The translations under genes and the position numbers were made by a program. Below the pieces are notes generated by a model, which was not told the DNA's origin, did no database searches, and worked only from the letters and a program-made list of their open reading frames with translations. From contig OY769916.1 of NCBI GenBank assembly GCA_963669265.1, positions 3,162,001-3,226,000 of the forward strand: a stretch of 64,000 nt of DNA, written 5' to 3'. This document shows positions 52,504 to 61,167 of this stretch, in pieces (within the stretch, counting starts at the first letter, position 1; every line of letters starts with the position of its first letter). The DNA is from SZUA-547 sp963669265 (GTDB taxonomy: Bacteria; Pseudomonadota; Alphaproteobacteria; Rhodobacterales; Rhodobacteraceae).

Positions 52504-53124
52504 ATGTACCGCGTTTACGGCTTCCACCCTTCGCGCACCACCCGCGTCCTTTGGGCGTTGGAGGAGGTCGGCGCGTCCTATGAGATCTCGCGCGTCCCGC
52601 CCGGCAGTCAGGAGGCGCGGGCGTTCAACCCCTCCGGCAAAGTGCCGGTCCTGGAAGTTCTGGAGGACGGGTTCCGCCTGATCGATTCCTCCGCCATCTG
52701 CTGTTTCCTCGCCGACCGCCATCCGGAGGCCAAGCTGACTTTCCCGGCGGGAACGCATGAGCGCGGCGAAATGGACAGCTGGCTGCATTTCGCCATGTCC
52801 GATCTCGAGGTTCCGGTCTGGAACCAGTCTCGCCACACATTCATCTATTCGGATGAGCTGAAAGTGCCCGACATTCTGAAGGTCTGCGCCATGGAGTGGG
52901 ACTGGGCCGTCGAGGCGATGGACGCGCGGCTGGGCGAGGGGCCGTATCTGATGGGCGGCCGCTTCACCATCCCCGATATCGTGATGGGCCATATCTGCAA
53001 ATGGGCGACCACGATCGGGTTGGAGGTGAAACGCCCGCGCGTCGTCGCCTATTTCGAGCGGATACAGGCCCGACCCGCGCTGGCCCGCGCCTATGCGCGC
53101 GGAAAGGCGGAGGCGTCGCGATGA
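52504..53124 (+). CDS. Glutathione S-transferase family protein
   Basis: 206 residues. The N-terminal thioredoxin-like domain has YGFHPSRTTRVLWALEEVGA and NPSGKVPVLEV (cis-Pro), and DSSAICCFLAD follows; the C-terminal helical domain has GRFTIPDIVMGHI with the conserved Asp. The catalytic residue is probably a Ser near position 10 (HPSRTTRV). Overlaps ureE by four bases (ATGA). Role in this operon unknown; GSTs in urease clusters are seen in related bacteria. Confidence 0.9.
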   Translation: MYRVYGFHPSRTTRVLWALEEVGASYEISRVPPGSQEARAFNPSGKVPVLEVLEDGFRLIDSSAICCFLADRHPEAKLTFPAGTHERGEMDSWLHFAMSDLEVPVWNQSRHTFIYSDELKVPDILKVCAMEWDWAVEAMDARLGEGPYLMGGRFTIPDIVMGHICKWATTIGLEVKRPRVVAYFERIQARPALARAYARGKAEASR

Positions 53125-53582
53125 GCGCCGCGCCCCTGATCCGGGCGGTCTCGGTCGCCGCCGAGCCTGGCGAGGTCGCCGACACGGTCGTGCTCGATTT
53201 TGACAGCCGACACCGCCGTCGCATCGCATTAACGGGAGAAAGAGGGTTCGAATTTGTCATGGATCTGCCCGAAGCGGCGGCCTTGAAGGACGGGGACGCG
53301 CTGGCGCTGGAAGACGGCCGCGCCGTGTTGGTTCGCGCCGCTGATGAAGCGCTGATGGCGGTCACCGCGGCGGATGCGCATCAACTGACCCGCCTCGCGT
53401 GGCATATCGGCAACCGGCACCTGAATTGTGAGATTCACCCCGACCGGCTGGTCCTGCGCTGGGACCATGTGATCGCCGATATGGTCGAGAAACTCGGCGG
53501 CAGGGTCGCGCGCTTCGACGGCCCGTTCCAACCCGAAGGGGGCGCCTACGGCCATGGCCGCACGCACAGCCATCAGCATTAG
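53121..53582 (+). CDS. ureE: Urease accessory protein UreE (nickel chaperone)
   Basis: 153 residues from ATG 53121. The UreE domain is clear: RRRIALTGERGFEFVMDLPEA, then LAWHIGNRHLNCEIHPDRLVL, where the conserved metal-binding His of the HIGNRH segment is found. The C-terminus ends in a His-rich tail, HGRTHSHQH, for extra nickel binding. It delivers nickel to UreG. Start overlaps the GST stop, and its last 29 bases overlap the next gene. Confidence 0.95.
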   Translation: MSAAPLIRAVSVAAEPGEVADTVVLDFDSRHRRRIALTGERGFEFVMDLPEAAALKDGDALALEDGRAVLVRAADEALMAVTAADAHQLTRLAWHIGNRHLNCEIHPDRLVLRWDHVIADMVEKLGGRVARFDGPFQPEGGAYGHGRTHSHQH

Positions 53583-54150
53583 CGCCGCCGCCCTGTTGGC
53601 GTTTCCGGCGCTGGCCGGCGCGCCCGGCGGGCTTGATTGGGCGGCGGCGCCCGACGCGGTCGAAGCGGCGTTCCCGGACGCTGAGCCGATTGGGCGCGGC
53701 GACGCCTATCTCAGCCTGCCGCTGCCCGCCGTCGTCGCGCGGGTCAAGGCGCAGGGCGGCTTTTGCCCGACCATGATCTGCAACAGCAAACTGGGCGAGG
53801 GCGCGGCCGCAACGTTCAGTTTCACTGATGGCGGCCTCTCCGAGGTCTATGTCGCCTTCACCCGCCCGTTCGCCGATCTGGTCGCGGATGTCAGCTTGCT
53901 GACGCAGATCCGCCGAGATCGGGTCGCCCGCTCGGAGTTTCAGGTGATGAGCGCGGAGTTCGCCTCCCGCTACGGCGCGCCGGCGATTGTCTCCGATGCT
54001 GAGCGGCAATATGACGATGTGATTGTTTTGGGCGGCGCGACCTATCTGGCCGAGGATGGTGGCGCGATCTCCATCTCCGTCGGGCGGCGGGGCAAGCATT
54101 TGGTCGGCGACATCTGGTATCTGCCGCCGGGCGCGGAAGGCGGATTCTGA
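53554..54150 (+). CDS. Exported hypothetical protein between ureE and ureF
   Basis: 198 residues. A signal peptide (residues 1-22, cleavage near ALAGA) is followed by a mature domain with an LDWAAAPDAVEAAFPDAEPI start, two Cys (FCPTMIC) and a YLAEDGGAISISVG beta-rich end. The start overlaps the last 29 bases of ureE and the stop overlaps the start of ureF (TGATG), so it is locked into the operon. No family recognised. A periplasmic protein has no obvious part in cytoplasmic urease maturation; a role in nickel or urea capture is only a guess. Confidence 0.68.
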   Translation: MAARTAISISAAALLAFPALAGAPGGLDWAAAPDAVEAAFPDAEPIGRGDAYLSLPLPAVVARVKAQGGFCPTMICNSKLGEGAAATFSFTDGGLSEVYVAFTRPFADLVADVSLLTQIRRDRVARSEFQVMSAEFASRYGAPAIVSDAERQYDDVIVLGGATYLAEDGGAISISVGRRGKHLVGDIWYLPPGAEGGF

Positions 54151-54788
54151 TGGAGGCGATGGTCAAACTTGCGACCTGGTTGTCGCCCGCCTATCCGGTT
54201 GGCGCCTATACCTATTCCCACGGGCTGGAGCGCGCGATCGAGGACGGCGCGATCGCGGATCGGGCCACGTTGCGAATATGGATCGAGGATCTCCTCCGCC
54301 ATGGCGCGGGGCGAACGGACGCGATCCTTCTGGCCCATGCCTGGCGCGATCCGGAGGACGAAAGCGTCGCTGAGTTTGCCGCCGCGCTGCAACCCTCCGC
54401 CGAGCGCGCGCTGGAGACGACGCAGCAAGGCGCCGCCTTCGCCGCCACGACGGCGCAGGCCTGGCCCGCCGAGGGGCTGAACGCCGACGCCGCGCCCTAC
54501 CCGGTGGCGGTGGGCCGCGCGGCCCGAGCCCATGACGCGCCAGTTAGCGAAGCCGCGACGCTCTATCTGCACGCCTTCGCGGCCAATCTCGTCTCCGCAG
54601 GGGTGCGGTTGATCCCGTTGGGCCAGACCGACGGGCAACGCGTTCTGGCGGATCTCGCACCGATCTGTGAAGAGGTGGCGGTGGAGGCGATCAAGGTGCC
54701 GCTTGACGCCATCGGCGGCGCGGCGATGCTCTCCGACATCGCGTCCATGCGCCACGAAACCCAACGCACGAGGCTCTACCGATCATGA
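54150..54788 (+). CDS. ureF: Urease accessory protein UreF
   Basis: 212 residues, helical UreF: LATWLSPAYPVGAYTYSHGLE near the start is the family signature, followed by DLLRHGAGRTDAILLAHAW. UreF acts with UreD and UreG as a GTPase-activity checkpoint for nickel insertion. One-base overlap with the preceding stop; its own stop overlaps ureG (ATGA). Confidence 0.94.
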   Translation: MEAMVKLATWLSPAYPVGAYTYSHGLERAIEDGAIADRATLRIWIEDLLRHGAGRTDAILLAHAWRDPEDESVAEFAAALQPSAERALETTQQGAAFAATTAQAWPAEGLNADAAPYPVAVGRAARAHDAPVSEAATLYLHAFAANLVSAGVRLIPLGQTDGQRVLADLAPICEEVAVEAIKVPLDAIGGAAMLSDIASMRHETQRTRLYRS

Positions 54789-55408
54789 CCTCCCCCCATG
54801 GCCCCCTGCGCGTCGGCATCGGCGGTCCGGTCGGCGCCGGCAAGACCACGCTGACCGATGCGCTCTGCAAGCATTTGCGGGGGCGCTATTCCATCGCCGC
54901 GATCACCAACGACATTTACACGCGCGAGGACGCCGAGTTCCTGATGCGCAGTCAGGCCCTGCCGCTGGATCGGATCATGGGTGTCGAGACCGGCGGTTGT
55001 CCGCATACGGCGATCCGCGAGGACGCCAGCATCAATCTCGCCGCCATCGCCGAGTTGCGTAAGCGCCACCCCGATCTGGATTTGGTGCTGATCGAGTCCG
55101 GTGGCGACAACCTCGCCGCCACGTTCAGCCCCGAATTAGCTGACCTGACGATCTATATGATCGATGTGGCGATGGGAGAGGAGATCCCGCGCAAGGGCGG
55201 CCCAGGCATCACCCGGTCCGATCTGCTGGTGGTGAACAAGACCGCTCTGGCGCCGCATGTGGGCGTCTCGCTGGAGGTGATGGAGTGCGACGCCGCCGCC
55301 CAACGTGGCGCGCGACCCGTGGTCTTCGCCGATCTGCGTATGGGGCAGGGCGTCGAACAAGTGGCGGCTTTTATTGAAAAGGCGGGTGGCCTCAGCGTCG
55401 CCGCCTAA
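54785..55408 (+). CDS. ureG: Urease accessory protein UreG (GTPase)
   Basis: 207 residues. P-loop GPVGAGKT at residues 14-21, ITNDIYTREDAEF, VETGGCPHTAIREDASIN (nickel-site CPH), LVLIESGGDNLAATFSPEL and the GTP-specificity VVNKTALAPHVG are all present. It hydrolyses GTP to drive nickel insertion into urease. Last urease gene; its stop overlaps the end of the convergent DUF2177 gene by four bases. Confidence 0.97.
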   Translation: MTSPHGPLRVGIGGPVGAGKTTLTDALCKHLRGRYSIAAITNDIYTREDAEFLMRSQALPLDRIMGVETGGCPHTAIREDASINLAAIAELRKRHPDLDLVLIESGGDNLAATFSPELADLTIYMIDVAMGEEIPRKGGPGITRSDLLVVNKTALAPHVGVSLEVMECDAAAQRGARPVVFADLRMGQGVEQVAAFIEKAGGLSVAA

Positions 55409-55803
55409 AGCACCAGCCGCGCGCCAAGATAGCCCAACGTCGCGGAGCCCAGCGTCAGCGCGCCGCCCCAGAGGATGTCGACGACCGCCATTTTCGCCGG
55501 GAACCCTTCCAGCGTAGCCAGGTTGGTCAGGTCATAGGTCGCATAGCAGATCAGGCCCAGGATCAGGCCATTGAGGGCCGCTGTCCGCAGCGAGTCCTGC
55601 TCCAGCGCTGGGAGGACGGCGAACCAGACGATGGCGCCGACATAGCAGACATAGAAAACCGCCGCCGCGACCAGGTTCGGGTCCTCTTTCAGCAGCGGGC
55701 CGATCATCTCTCGATAAAAACTGCGCGCGATCATCGTCAGCCAGATCACGTCGATGACGACGAAGGCGAGGGCGGTGGCGATATAGGCGGCGGTGAATTT
55801 CAT
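55405..55803 (-). CDS. DUF2177 family membrane protein
   Basis: 132 residues from ATG 55803; the earlier frame reaching 55884 adds non-family residues. Four hydrophobic segments (about residues 4-24, 45-66, 75-97 and 105-128) and the family motifs DVIWLTMIARSFYREMIGPL and YATYDLTNLATL (with Asp and Asn) identify DUF2177. Function unknown. Inner membrane. Convergent with ureG. Confidence 0.88.
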   Translation of the reverse strand: MKFTAAYIATALAFVVIDVIWLTMIARSFYREMIGPLLKEDPNLVAAAVFYVCYVGAIVWFAVLPALEQDSLRTAALNGLILGLICYATYDLTNLATLEGFPAKMAVVDILWGGALTLGSATLGYLGARLVL

Positions 55804-55922
55804 TCTCGGTCCTGTAAAGCGCGCAGCCGAACCGGTCGGCTCATCCGTTACAAGACTTACGCAGCGCGATGAGTTTTGGTTCATCGCGCCTGTAGATCTC
55901 CGCCGTCCCGTCGGATCAGGGC

Positions 55923-56468
55923 CTATTGCGCCTCGATATAGAAGATCGTCCAGACCCAGGATCCGGACTCTTCTTCGCTCGCCGCCGCGCCGCCGGTGTC
56001 ATGGAGCACCCATAGCGGCCCCTTGTCGCCAACGCCCAGCGCCTTTCCGTCGACGGAGGTGGCGAGGATCCAGTCCTGCGCGCCGCGTGTCGCCGCATCT
56101 AGATCGACAGCATAGCCGTCGAGGCCCAGAATGATGACCGTCGCGTCCTCCGCGACGCCGACCGCGCTCATCACGTCGGCCAGCAGCGGTCCGGTCGCGG
56201 TGATCGGTTTGTCCCAGCTTTCAAGATTCGCAGTGATCGTGCTCTGCGGAAAGGCGGCCAACATCTCCAGATCGAAGGCGGCCGCCTTCTCAAACGTGCG
56301 CTCATGATAGCCGAGGAAGGAGTCTTCGGCGGCGTCGAACGGGCCGCGGTTCGTCTCTGTCACGGCGCCTGCCACGGTCAGGATGACGGGCCCGGTTGGC
56401 GCATCATTGGCGTGGGACGGGGTGGCGAGCAGGACGAGCGCGGCGACGGCGGAGAAAAGTCTGATCAT
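55923..56468 (-). CDS. Exported protein, possibly molybdopterin-oxidoreductase-like fold
   Basis: 181 residues with a signal peptide (residues 1-20, cleavage near SHAND). The mature domain has VILTVAGAVTETNRGP, a MLAAFPQSTITANLESW segment, FTATGPLLADV-like spacing (ITATGPLLADVMSAVG) and a C-terminal GPLWVLHD...WVWTIFYIE. This recalls the SUOX-type fold of periplasmic proteins annotated as oxidoreductase-like, but the cofactor Cys is absent. The function is uncertain. It is a single gene. Confidence 0.65.
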   Translation of the reverse strand: MIRLFSAVAALVLLATPSHANDAPTGPVILTVAGAVTETNRGPFDAAEDSFLGYHERTFEKAAAFDLEMLAAFPQSTITANLESWDKPITATGPLLADVMSAVGVAEDATVIILGLDGYAVDLDAATRGAQDWILATSVDGKALGVGDKGPLWVLHDTGGAAASEEESGSWVWTIFYIEAQ

Positions 56469-56944
56469 GGGGGCTGACCTTTTGAGAAAATGGACGAACG
56501 GATCATCATCAGGGAGCGTAAACCGTGAGATGACCTGTCGCCGTCTTACATCCTACAACCCATCGGTGAAATCCAAATCTGTCACCAGTCGCCGCCTTCA
56601 ATACGGCGGGTTCGTGCCTCCACTCTAGACGGCGATAGCTGCGCTGCGCGACACGACAGGCAAGAGGATGGCGCGGATGTCGGAGACGACCCGGCAAATG
56701 TATTCGAGGGAGACGGCCTGCCGACGGCCGAGACGCTTGATGACTTGGCGGGGCAAGGTTGGCGGCTGGTTCAAATCGTCGAAAGTGACGGCACGCGGCG
56801 CCTCTATTGCGAGTCCGCCGATGCCGCAGAGGCGAAGGACAATTGAACGACCGGGCGCTCCATGCGCCTGTTCCACGCCGATTTCCCGTTCTCCCGTCTT
56901 GCGGCATGGGGTAAAACCCCGTAGATCCCAGCGGTCGCCAATGT
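56469..56944. other. Intergenic region upstream of tRNA-Pro
   Basis: 476 bases with no complete gene. The right part (about 56712-56846) contains a protein-like frame without a start codon, listed separately. The rest probably holds the promoter of the leftward exported-protein gene and that of tRNA-Pro. No repeat or structured RNA was recognised. Confidence 0.5.
56712..56846 (+). pseudogene. Protein-like coding remnant without a start codon
   Basis: Reading codons from 56712 gives DGLPTAETLDDLAGQGWRLV and a further 24 residues to the TGA at 56844-56846. The amino-acid content, with a GWRLVQIVESDG strand-turn, looks like a real small domain (recalling DUF4177-like tails). The frame stays open back to 56529 but has no ATG, GTG or TTG, and a nearby ATG at 56668 is in another frame. 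It may be a decayed small gene or a gene broken by a frameshift. Confidence is low. Confidence 0.3.
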
Positions 56945-57021
56945 CGGGGCGTAGCGCAGCCTGGTAGCGCATCTGCTTTGGGAGCAGAGGGTCGGGTGTT
57001 CGAATCACCCCGCCCCGACCA
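56945..57021 (+). tRNA. tRNA-Pro (anticodon TGG)
   Basis: 77 bases: acceptor CGGGGCG/CGCCCCG, D-arm GCGCAGCCTGGTAGCGC, anticodon stem TCTGC/GCAGA around the loop TTTGGGA, T-loop TTCGAAT, and an encoded CCA. The anticodon TGG reads proline CCA/CCG-type codons. It faces rightward ahead of the aroG gene. Confidence 0.97.
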
Positions 57022-57137
57022 TTTGCAAACACCTGAGACGCCGACTCGCCGCGCTGGCCAATGGAGGCGATCTCCGGTATAGCGCGCGACGCGCGGAATT
57101 ATTTATTCTGGACGCGAATTCAGACCGGAGGAAGCCA

Positions 57138-58508
57138 ATGACAACCTGGACTAAGAGCAGCTGGCGCGGAAAAGACGCGAAGCAGATGCCGACGTATCAG
57201 GACGCCGATGCGCTGGACCGCGTCGAGCGCAAACTGTCGGGCTATCCGCCGCTGGTTTTCGCCGGGGAGGCGCGCTCGCTGCGCAAGAAGCTGGGGCAGG
57301 TCGCCCGCGGCGAAGCGTTCCTTCTGCAGGGCGGCGATTGCGCGGAAAGCTTCGCCGAATTCTCCGCCGACAATATCCGCGACACGTTCCGCGTGTTGCT
57401 GCAGATGGCGGTCGTGCTGACCTACGCGACCAAGCGCCCGGTGGTGAAAGTGGGCCGCATCGCCGGCCAGTTCGCCAAGCCGCGTTCATCCGACACCGAG
57501 ACGCAGGGCGACGTCACTCTGCCAAGCTATCGCGGCGACATCATCAACGAGATGGAGTTCACCGCCGAGGGCCGGGTGCCGCGGCCTGAGAAGATGCTGG
57601 ACGCCTATCTGCAATCGGCGGCGTCCCTGAACTTGCTGCGCGCGTTCGCGACCGGCGGCTATGCGGACATGCACCGTGTGCAAAGCTGGAATCTCGGCTT
57701 CGCCAAGGACTCGCCGGAAAGCGCGTCCTATGAGGAGATGGCGCAGAAAATCTCGACCGCGCTGGATTTCGCCGAGGCCTGCGGCGTTAATCCGGCCAAC
57801 GCGCAACAGATGCGGCAGGTGAGCTTCTACACCAGCCACGAGGCGCTGCTGCTGCCCTATGAAGAAGCGCTGACCCGCACCGACTCAACGACGGGCGACG
57901 TCGTGGCCGGATCGGGCCATATGATCTGGATCGGCGACCGAACCCGGCAGCCGGACGGCGCCCATGTGGAGTTCTGCCGCGGCGTGATCAATCCGATCGG
58001 CCTGAAATGCGGACCTAGCCTGCAAGAGGATGACCTCCTGCAGCTGATCGACCTCTTGAACCCGAACAACGATCCGGGCCGTCTGACGCTGATCGTGCGT
58101 GTGGGCGCAGGCGAAGTCGCCAACCACCTGCCCCGGTTCATCCGCGCGGTGGAGCGCGAGGGGAAATCGGTGGTTTGGTCCTGCGATCCGATGCACGGCA
58201 ACACGATCAAGGCGGAGACGGGCTACAAGACCCGGCCTTTCAACCGTGTTCTGCAGGAGGTGCGCGAGTTCTTCGACGTGCATAAGGCCGAGGGCACCCA
58301 TGCGGGCGGCGTGCACTTTGAGATGACTGGCCAGAATGTCACCGAGTGTCTGGGCGGCATGCACAATCTTGTCGATGCGGATCTTTCGGATCGTTATCAC
58401 ACGGTGTGCGACCCGCGGCTCAACGCCAGCCAGGCGCTTGAACTGGCCTTCCTGCTGGCCGAAGAGCTTGAAAAATCGGCGCCGCTCAGCCGCGCCGAGG
58501 CGCTCTGA
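57138..58508 (+). CDS. aroG: 3-deoxy-7-phosphoheptulonate synthase, class II
   Basis: 456-residue class II DAHP synthase, first step of aromatic amino-acid biosynthesis from PEP and erythrose 4-phosphate. Features: FLLQGGDCAESFAEF with the metal-binding Cys, KVGRIAGQFAKPRS, the PEP-site WIGDRTRQPDGAHVEF, and VHFEMTGQNVTECLGG with metal-ligand Glu. Length is typical. The start ATG 57138 follows GGAGG. No aromatic-pathway neighbour is seen; serB follows on the same strand. Feedback properties cannot be read from sequence. Confidence 0.95.
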   Translation: MTTWTKSSWRGKDAKQMPTYQDADALDRVERKLSGYPPLVFAGEARSLRKKLGQVARGEAFLLQGGDCAESFAEFSADNIRDTFRVLLQMAVVLTYATKRPVVKVGRIAGQFAKPRSSDTETQGDVTLPSYRGDIINEMEFTAEGRVPRPEKMLDAYLQSAASLNLLRAFATGGYADMHRVQSWNLGFAKDSPESASYEEMAQKISTALDFAEACGVNPANAQQMRQVSFYTSHEALLLPYEEALTRTDSTTGDVVAGSGHMIWIGDRTRQPDGAHVEFCRGVINPIGLKCGPSLQEDDLLQLIDLLNPNNDPGRLTLIVRVGAGEVANHLPRFIRAVEREGKSVVWSCDPMHGNTIKAETGYKTRPFNRVLQEVREFFDVHKAEGTHAGGVHFEMTGQNVTECLGGMHNLVDADLSDRYHTVCDPRLNASQALELAFLLAEELEKSAPLSRAEAL

Positions 58509-58529
58509 TCGAGACATGAATTTCGCGCT

Positions 58530-58545
58530 CGCCCCGGTCGGGGCG
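58530..58545 (+). terminator. Candidate terminator hairpin after aroG
   Basis: CGCCCC (58530-58535) / GGGGCG (58540-58545) with a GGTC loop lies 22 bases past the aroG stop, before serB. There is only a weak T-rich tract (CCCCTTTGTTGG) after it, so serB may still be read through. Confidence 0.3.
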
Positions 58546-58576
58546 GGGCGGTCCCCTTTGTTGGAATCCTGACTTC

Positions 58577-59464
58577 ATGGCGAATTTCGTTCTCGTCCTG
58601 ACGGCGGCCGGAGAGCTGGACGAGGCAGCGGCCCAACCTGCGCGCCGGGCGCTGGGCTCGACGGCGGGCGATGTGCGCCGTCTCGGCCCGAACGCGCTTG
58701 AGATCCCGTTTCGCGCGGAGCCGCCGTACGAGCGCAGCGCGATTGCGGATGTTCGCAGCAGTTTGGGCGACGCCGAAATCGACGCCAATGTGGTCGCCTC
58801 GGTTGATCGTGCCAAGCGCCTGCTGATCGCCGACATGGATTCGACCATCATCGGCGTCGAATGCATTGACGAGGTGGCGGATTTCGCGGGCGTGAAACAT
58901 CTGGTGGCGCCGATCACCGAACGCGCGATGCAGGGCGAGTTGGATTTCGAGGCCGCGCTGATCGAGCGGGTTGGACTGCTGCGCGATCTGCCGGAGGCGA
59001 CGCTGCAACAGGTCTATGACGAGCGGGTGCGCCTTAACGAAGGCGCGCGCGAACTTGTGCAGACGATGAACCTGATGGGGGCGACGACGGCGTTGGTCTC
59101 CGGCGGTTTCACCTTCTTCTCATCGCGTGTGGCGGAGGAAGCGGGTTTCCAGTCGCATCAGGCCAATGTGCTTCTGGTCGAGGAGGGCAAGCTGACCGGG
59201 CTGGTTGAGCTTCCGATCCTGGGCCGGGAAGCGAAGCTGGAAGCGCTGGACCGTATCTGTGAAGAGCGGGGCGTCTCGCCCAGTCAGGCGGTTGCGGTCG
59301 GGGACGGCGCCAACGATCTGGCGATGCTGGAGCGGGCGGGTCTTGGCGTCGCCTATCGCGCGAAACCTGCCGTGGCCGAGGCGGCGGATGCGCGCCTCGA
59401 TTACTCGCCATTGTCCGCGATCCTGCATTTGCAGGGCGTGCGTGCGGAGAAATTCGTCTCGTAA
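58577..59464 (+). CDS. serB: Phosphoserine phosphatase
   Basis: 295-residue HAD-superfamily enzyme for the last step of serine biosynthesis. Motif I is DMDST at residues 86-90 (nucleophile Asp86), motif II SGGFT near residue 176, and motif III GDGANDLAM near residue 243. The first ~80 residues are an ACT-like N-terminal regulatory region (ANFVLVLTAAGELDEAA). Normal for SerB. It lies downstream of aroG, possibly co-transcribed. Confidence 0.95.
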   Translation: MANFVLVLTAAGELDEAAAQPARRALGSTAGDVRRLGPNALEIPFRAEPPYERSAIADVRSSLGDAEIDANVVASVDRAKRLLIADMDSTIIGVECIDEVADFAGVKHLVAPITERAMQGELDFEAALIERVGLLRDLPEATLQQVYDERVRLNEGARELVQTMNLMGATTALVSGGFTFFSSRVAEEAGFQSHQANVLLVEEGKLTGLVELPILGREAKLEALDRICEERGVSPSQAVAVGDGANDLAMLERAGLGVAYRAKPAVAEAADARLDYSPLSAILHLQGVRAEKFVS

Positions 59465-59473
59465 GCCCGCCGC

Positions 59474-59884
59474 TTAGATCTCGGGCGCCAGCGGTTCCGG
59501 CCGTCCGTAGTCGGACAGCGCCACGAAGATGAACATCGCCTCGGTCACCATCTGGCGTTCGCCCTCATAGCGGCGGCGACGCCAGGCCTGCACTTTGAAA
59601 TGCATCGATGTGCGGCCCGTCTTCACCAGATCGGCGAAGACCGTGATCTCATCGCCGACCTTCACCGAATGAAGAAACGTGATCCCTTCCACCGCGATGG
59701 TCGCGCAGCGACGCCGCGCGCGCCGCGCGGCCGCGTTGCCCGCCGCAAGATCCATCTGCGACATCAGCCAGCCGCCGAAAATATCGCCCGCCGGATTGGT
59801 GTCTGCCGGCATAGCGATGGTGCGGATGGCGGGCTGTCGGCTTTCGTCGTAGGCGACTTCTGTATCTTCTTCTGTTCTGGCCAT
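59474..59884 (-). CDS. Acyl-CoA thioesterase, YciA-like hotdog fold
   Basis: 136 residues of the hotdog fold. The signature NPAGDIFGGWLMSQMDLAAG contains the catalytic Asp of YciA/BACH-type enzymes, followed by ITFLHSVKVGDEITVFADLV and the strand EGERQMVTEAMFIFVAL. It would hydrolyse acyl-CoA to free acid and CoA in the cytoplasm. Convergent with serB. Substrate range cannot be read from the sequence. Confidence 0.9.
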   Translation of the reverse strand: MARTEEDTEVAYDESRQPAIRTIAMPADTNPAGDIFGGWLMSQMDLAAGNAAARRARRRCATIAVEGITFLHSVKVGDEITVFADLVKTGRTSMHFKVQAWRRRRYEGERQMVTEAMFIFVALSDYGRPEPLAPEI

Positions 59885-59982
59885 GAAATTTCCCGCATTT
59901 CAGTGAATGGCGAGCCTGTGATTGGACAGTGTGGGTCGCCGTGTCTACCTACCCCCTTATTGCGTTGTAGGGGAACTCGCCA

Positions 59983-60945
59983 ATGATTTATCAGCGTCGG
60001 CCGTCCTGGTGGATGCCGGAAAACGCCGCAACACCGGAAGATGTCTATATCAACCGCCGCGCATTGCTGGCCGGGGTGGGCGCTGGCGCGCTCATGGCGG
60101 CGGCGCCGTCTGTCTCATTGGCGGCGAAGCCGGAGGAGCCGTTTTCGCCGCGGCCGGAGGTCAATCCGGCCTATGCCGACGCCGGTCGGCCGGTGACAGA
60201 TGAGGCCGAGAACGCGGCCTATAACAACTTCTATGAGTTCGGCTCGCACAAACAGATCGCGGGCGCCGCGCAGAAACTGTCGACCGAGGGCTGGACGATC
60301 GCCGTCGACGGGCTGGTGGAGAAGCCGTTCGAGATCTCGACCGACGACCTGATCGCCGGCGCTCCGCTGGAAGAGCGTGTGATCCGCCATCGCTGCGTCG
60401 AGGCCTGGTCGATGGTCGTGCCTTGGGTCGGTTTTCCGCTGTCGCATTTGCTGTCGATGGCCAAACCGCTTTCCGGCGCCAAATACGTGCGTTTCGAGAC
60501 ATTTGAGGATTCCAGCGTCGCCAGAGGGCAAAAGCAGTTCTGGTACCCTTGGCCCTATGTCGAGGGTCTGACGATGGACGAAGCCGCCAACGAATTGGCG
60601 TTTCTGGTAGTCGGCGCCTATGGAAAAGTGCTGCACAAGCAGTTCGGCGCGCCGGTCCGCCTGCACCTGCCTTGGAAATACGGCTTCAAATCGATCAAAT
60701 CGATCGTCCGGGTCAGTTTTGTCGAGGAGCGCCCGGTCAGCTTCTGGGAGGAGCTTCAATCCCGCGAGTATGGGTTCTGGGCCAATGTGAACCCGGAAGT
60801 CGATCACCCGAGATGGAGCCAGGCGACCGAACGCGTGCTGGGCGGCGACGGACGCATTCCCACGCTGTTGTTTAATGGCTACGGAGAGCAGGTCGCCAGC
60901 CTCTATGACGGGATGGAAGATCTGGGCGACGCGCTTTGGCGCTGA
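59983..60945 (+). CDS. msrP: Protein-methionine-sulfoxide reductase catalytic subunit MsrP
   Basis: 320 residues, molybdenum-pterin (SUOX-fold) periplasmic enzyme that reduces oxidised methionines in proteins. A Tat signal is present (NRRALLAGVGAGALMAA near residue 25). The Mo-ligand Cys is C138 in IRHRCVEAWSMVVPW. Other family segments: FYEFGSHKQ, LPWKYGFKSIKSIV and FWANVNPEVDHP. AGGGGA lies upstream of ATG 59983. The usual membrane haem partner gene msrQ (YedZ) is absent from the next 3 kb; a leftward LysR gene follows. Confidence 0.95.
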   Translation: MIYQRRPSWWMPENAATPEDVYINRRALLAGVGAGALMAAAPSVSLAAKPEEPFSPRPEVNPAYADAGRPVTDEAENAAYNNFYEFGSHKQIAGAAQKLSTEGWTIAVDGLVEKPFEISTDDLIAGAPLEERVIRHRCVEAWSMVVPWVGFPLSHLLSMAKPLSGAKYVRFETFEDSSVARGQKQFWYPWPYVEGLTMDEAANELAFLVVGAYGKVLHKQFGAPVRLHLPWKYGFKSIKSIVRVSFVEERPVSFWEELQSREYGFWANVNPEVDHPRWSQATERVLGGDGRIPTLLFNGYGEQVASLYDGMEDLGDALWR

Positions 60946-60977
60946 CAGGAGCATTGTCGCGAACACCCTGTTTCACA

Positions 60978-61004
60978 TAAAAAACGGGCCGGCGATGCCG
61001 GCCC
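60978..61004 (-). terminator. Intrinsic terminator downstream of the LysR gene
   Basis: GGGCCGGC (60986-60993) and GCCGGCCC (60997-61004) form a perfect 8-bp stem with a 3-base loop. Read on the minus strand, it is followed by a T-run (bases 60979-60984), so it fits a Rho-independent terminator for the leftward lysR transcript, 160 bases past its stop. On the plus strand it lacks a T-run after the stem. Confidence 0.7.
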
Positions 61005-61167
61005 AGTCCAACAGGGAGGTATCATCAAGATACGACGGACACTCTCATATCCGCTGCGAATAAAATAAGGCGAGTTGGCGCCGTCTACAAGATGTGAGCG
61101 CTGAAATATTGTGCAGTGCGGCAAAAATGTTGCAACCTTTGCGCGCAATTATCAGGTGAACGATTCC

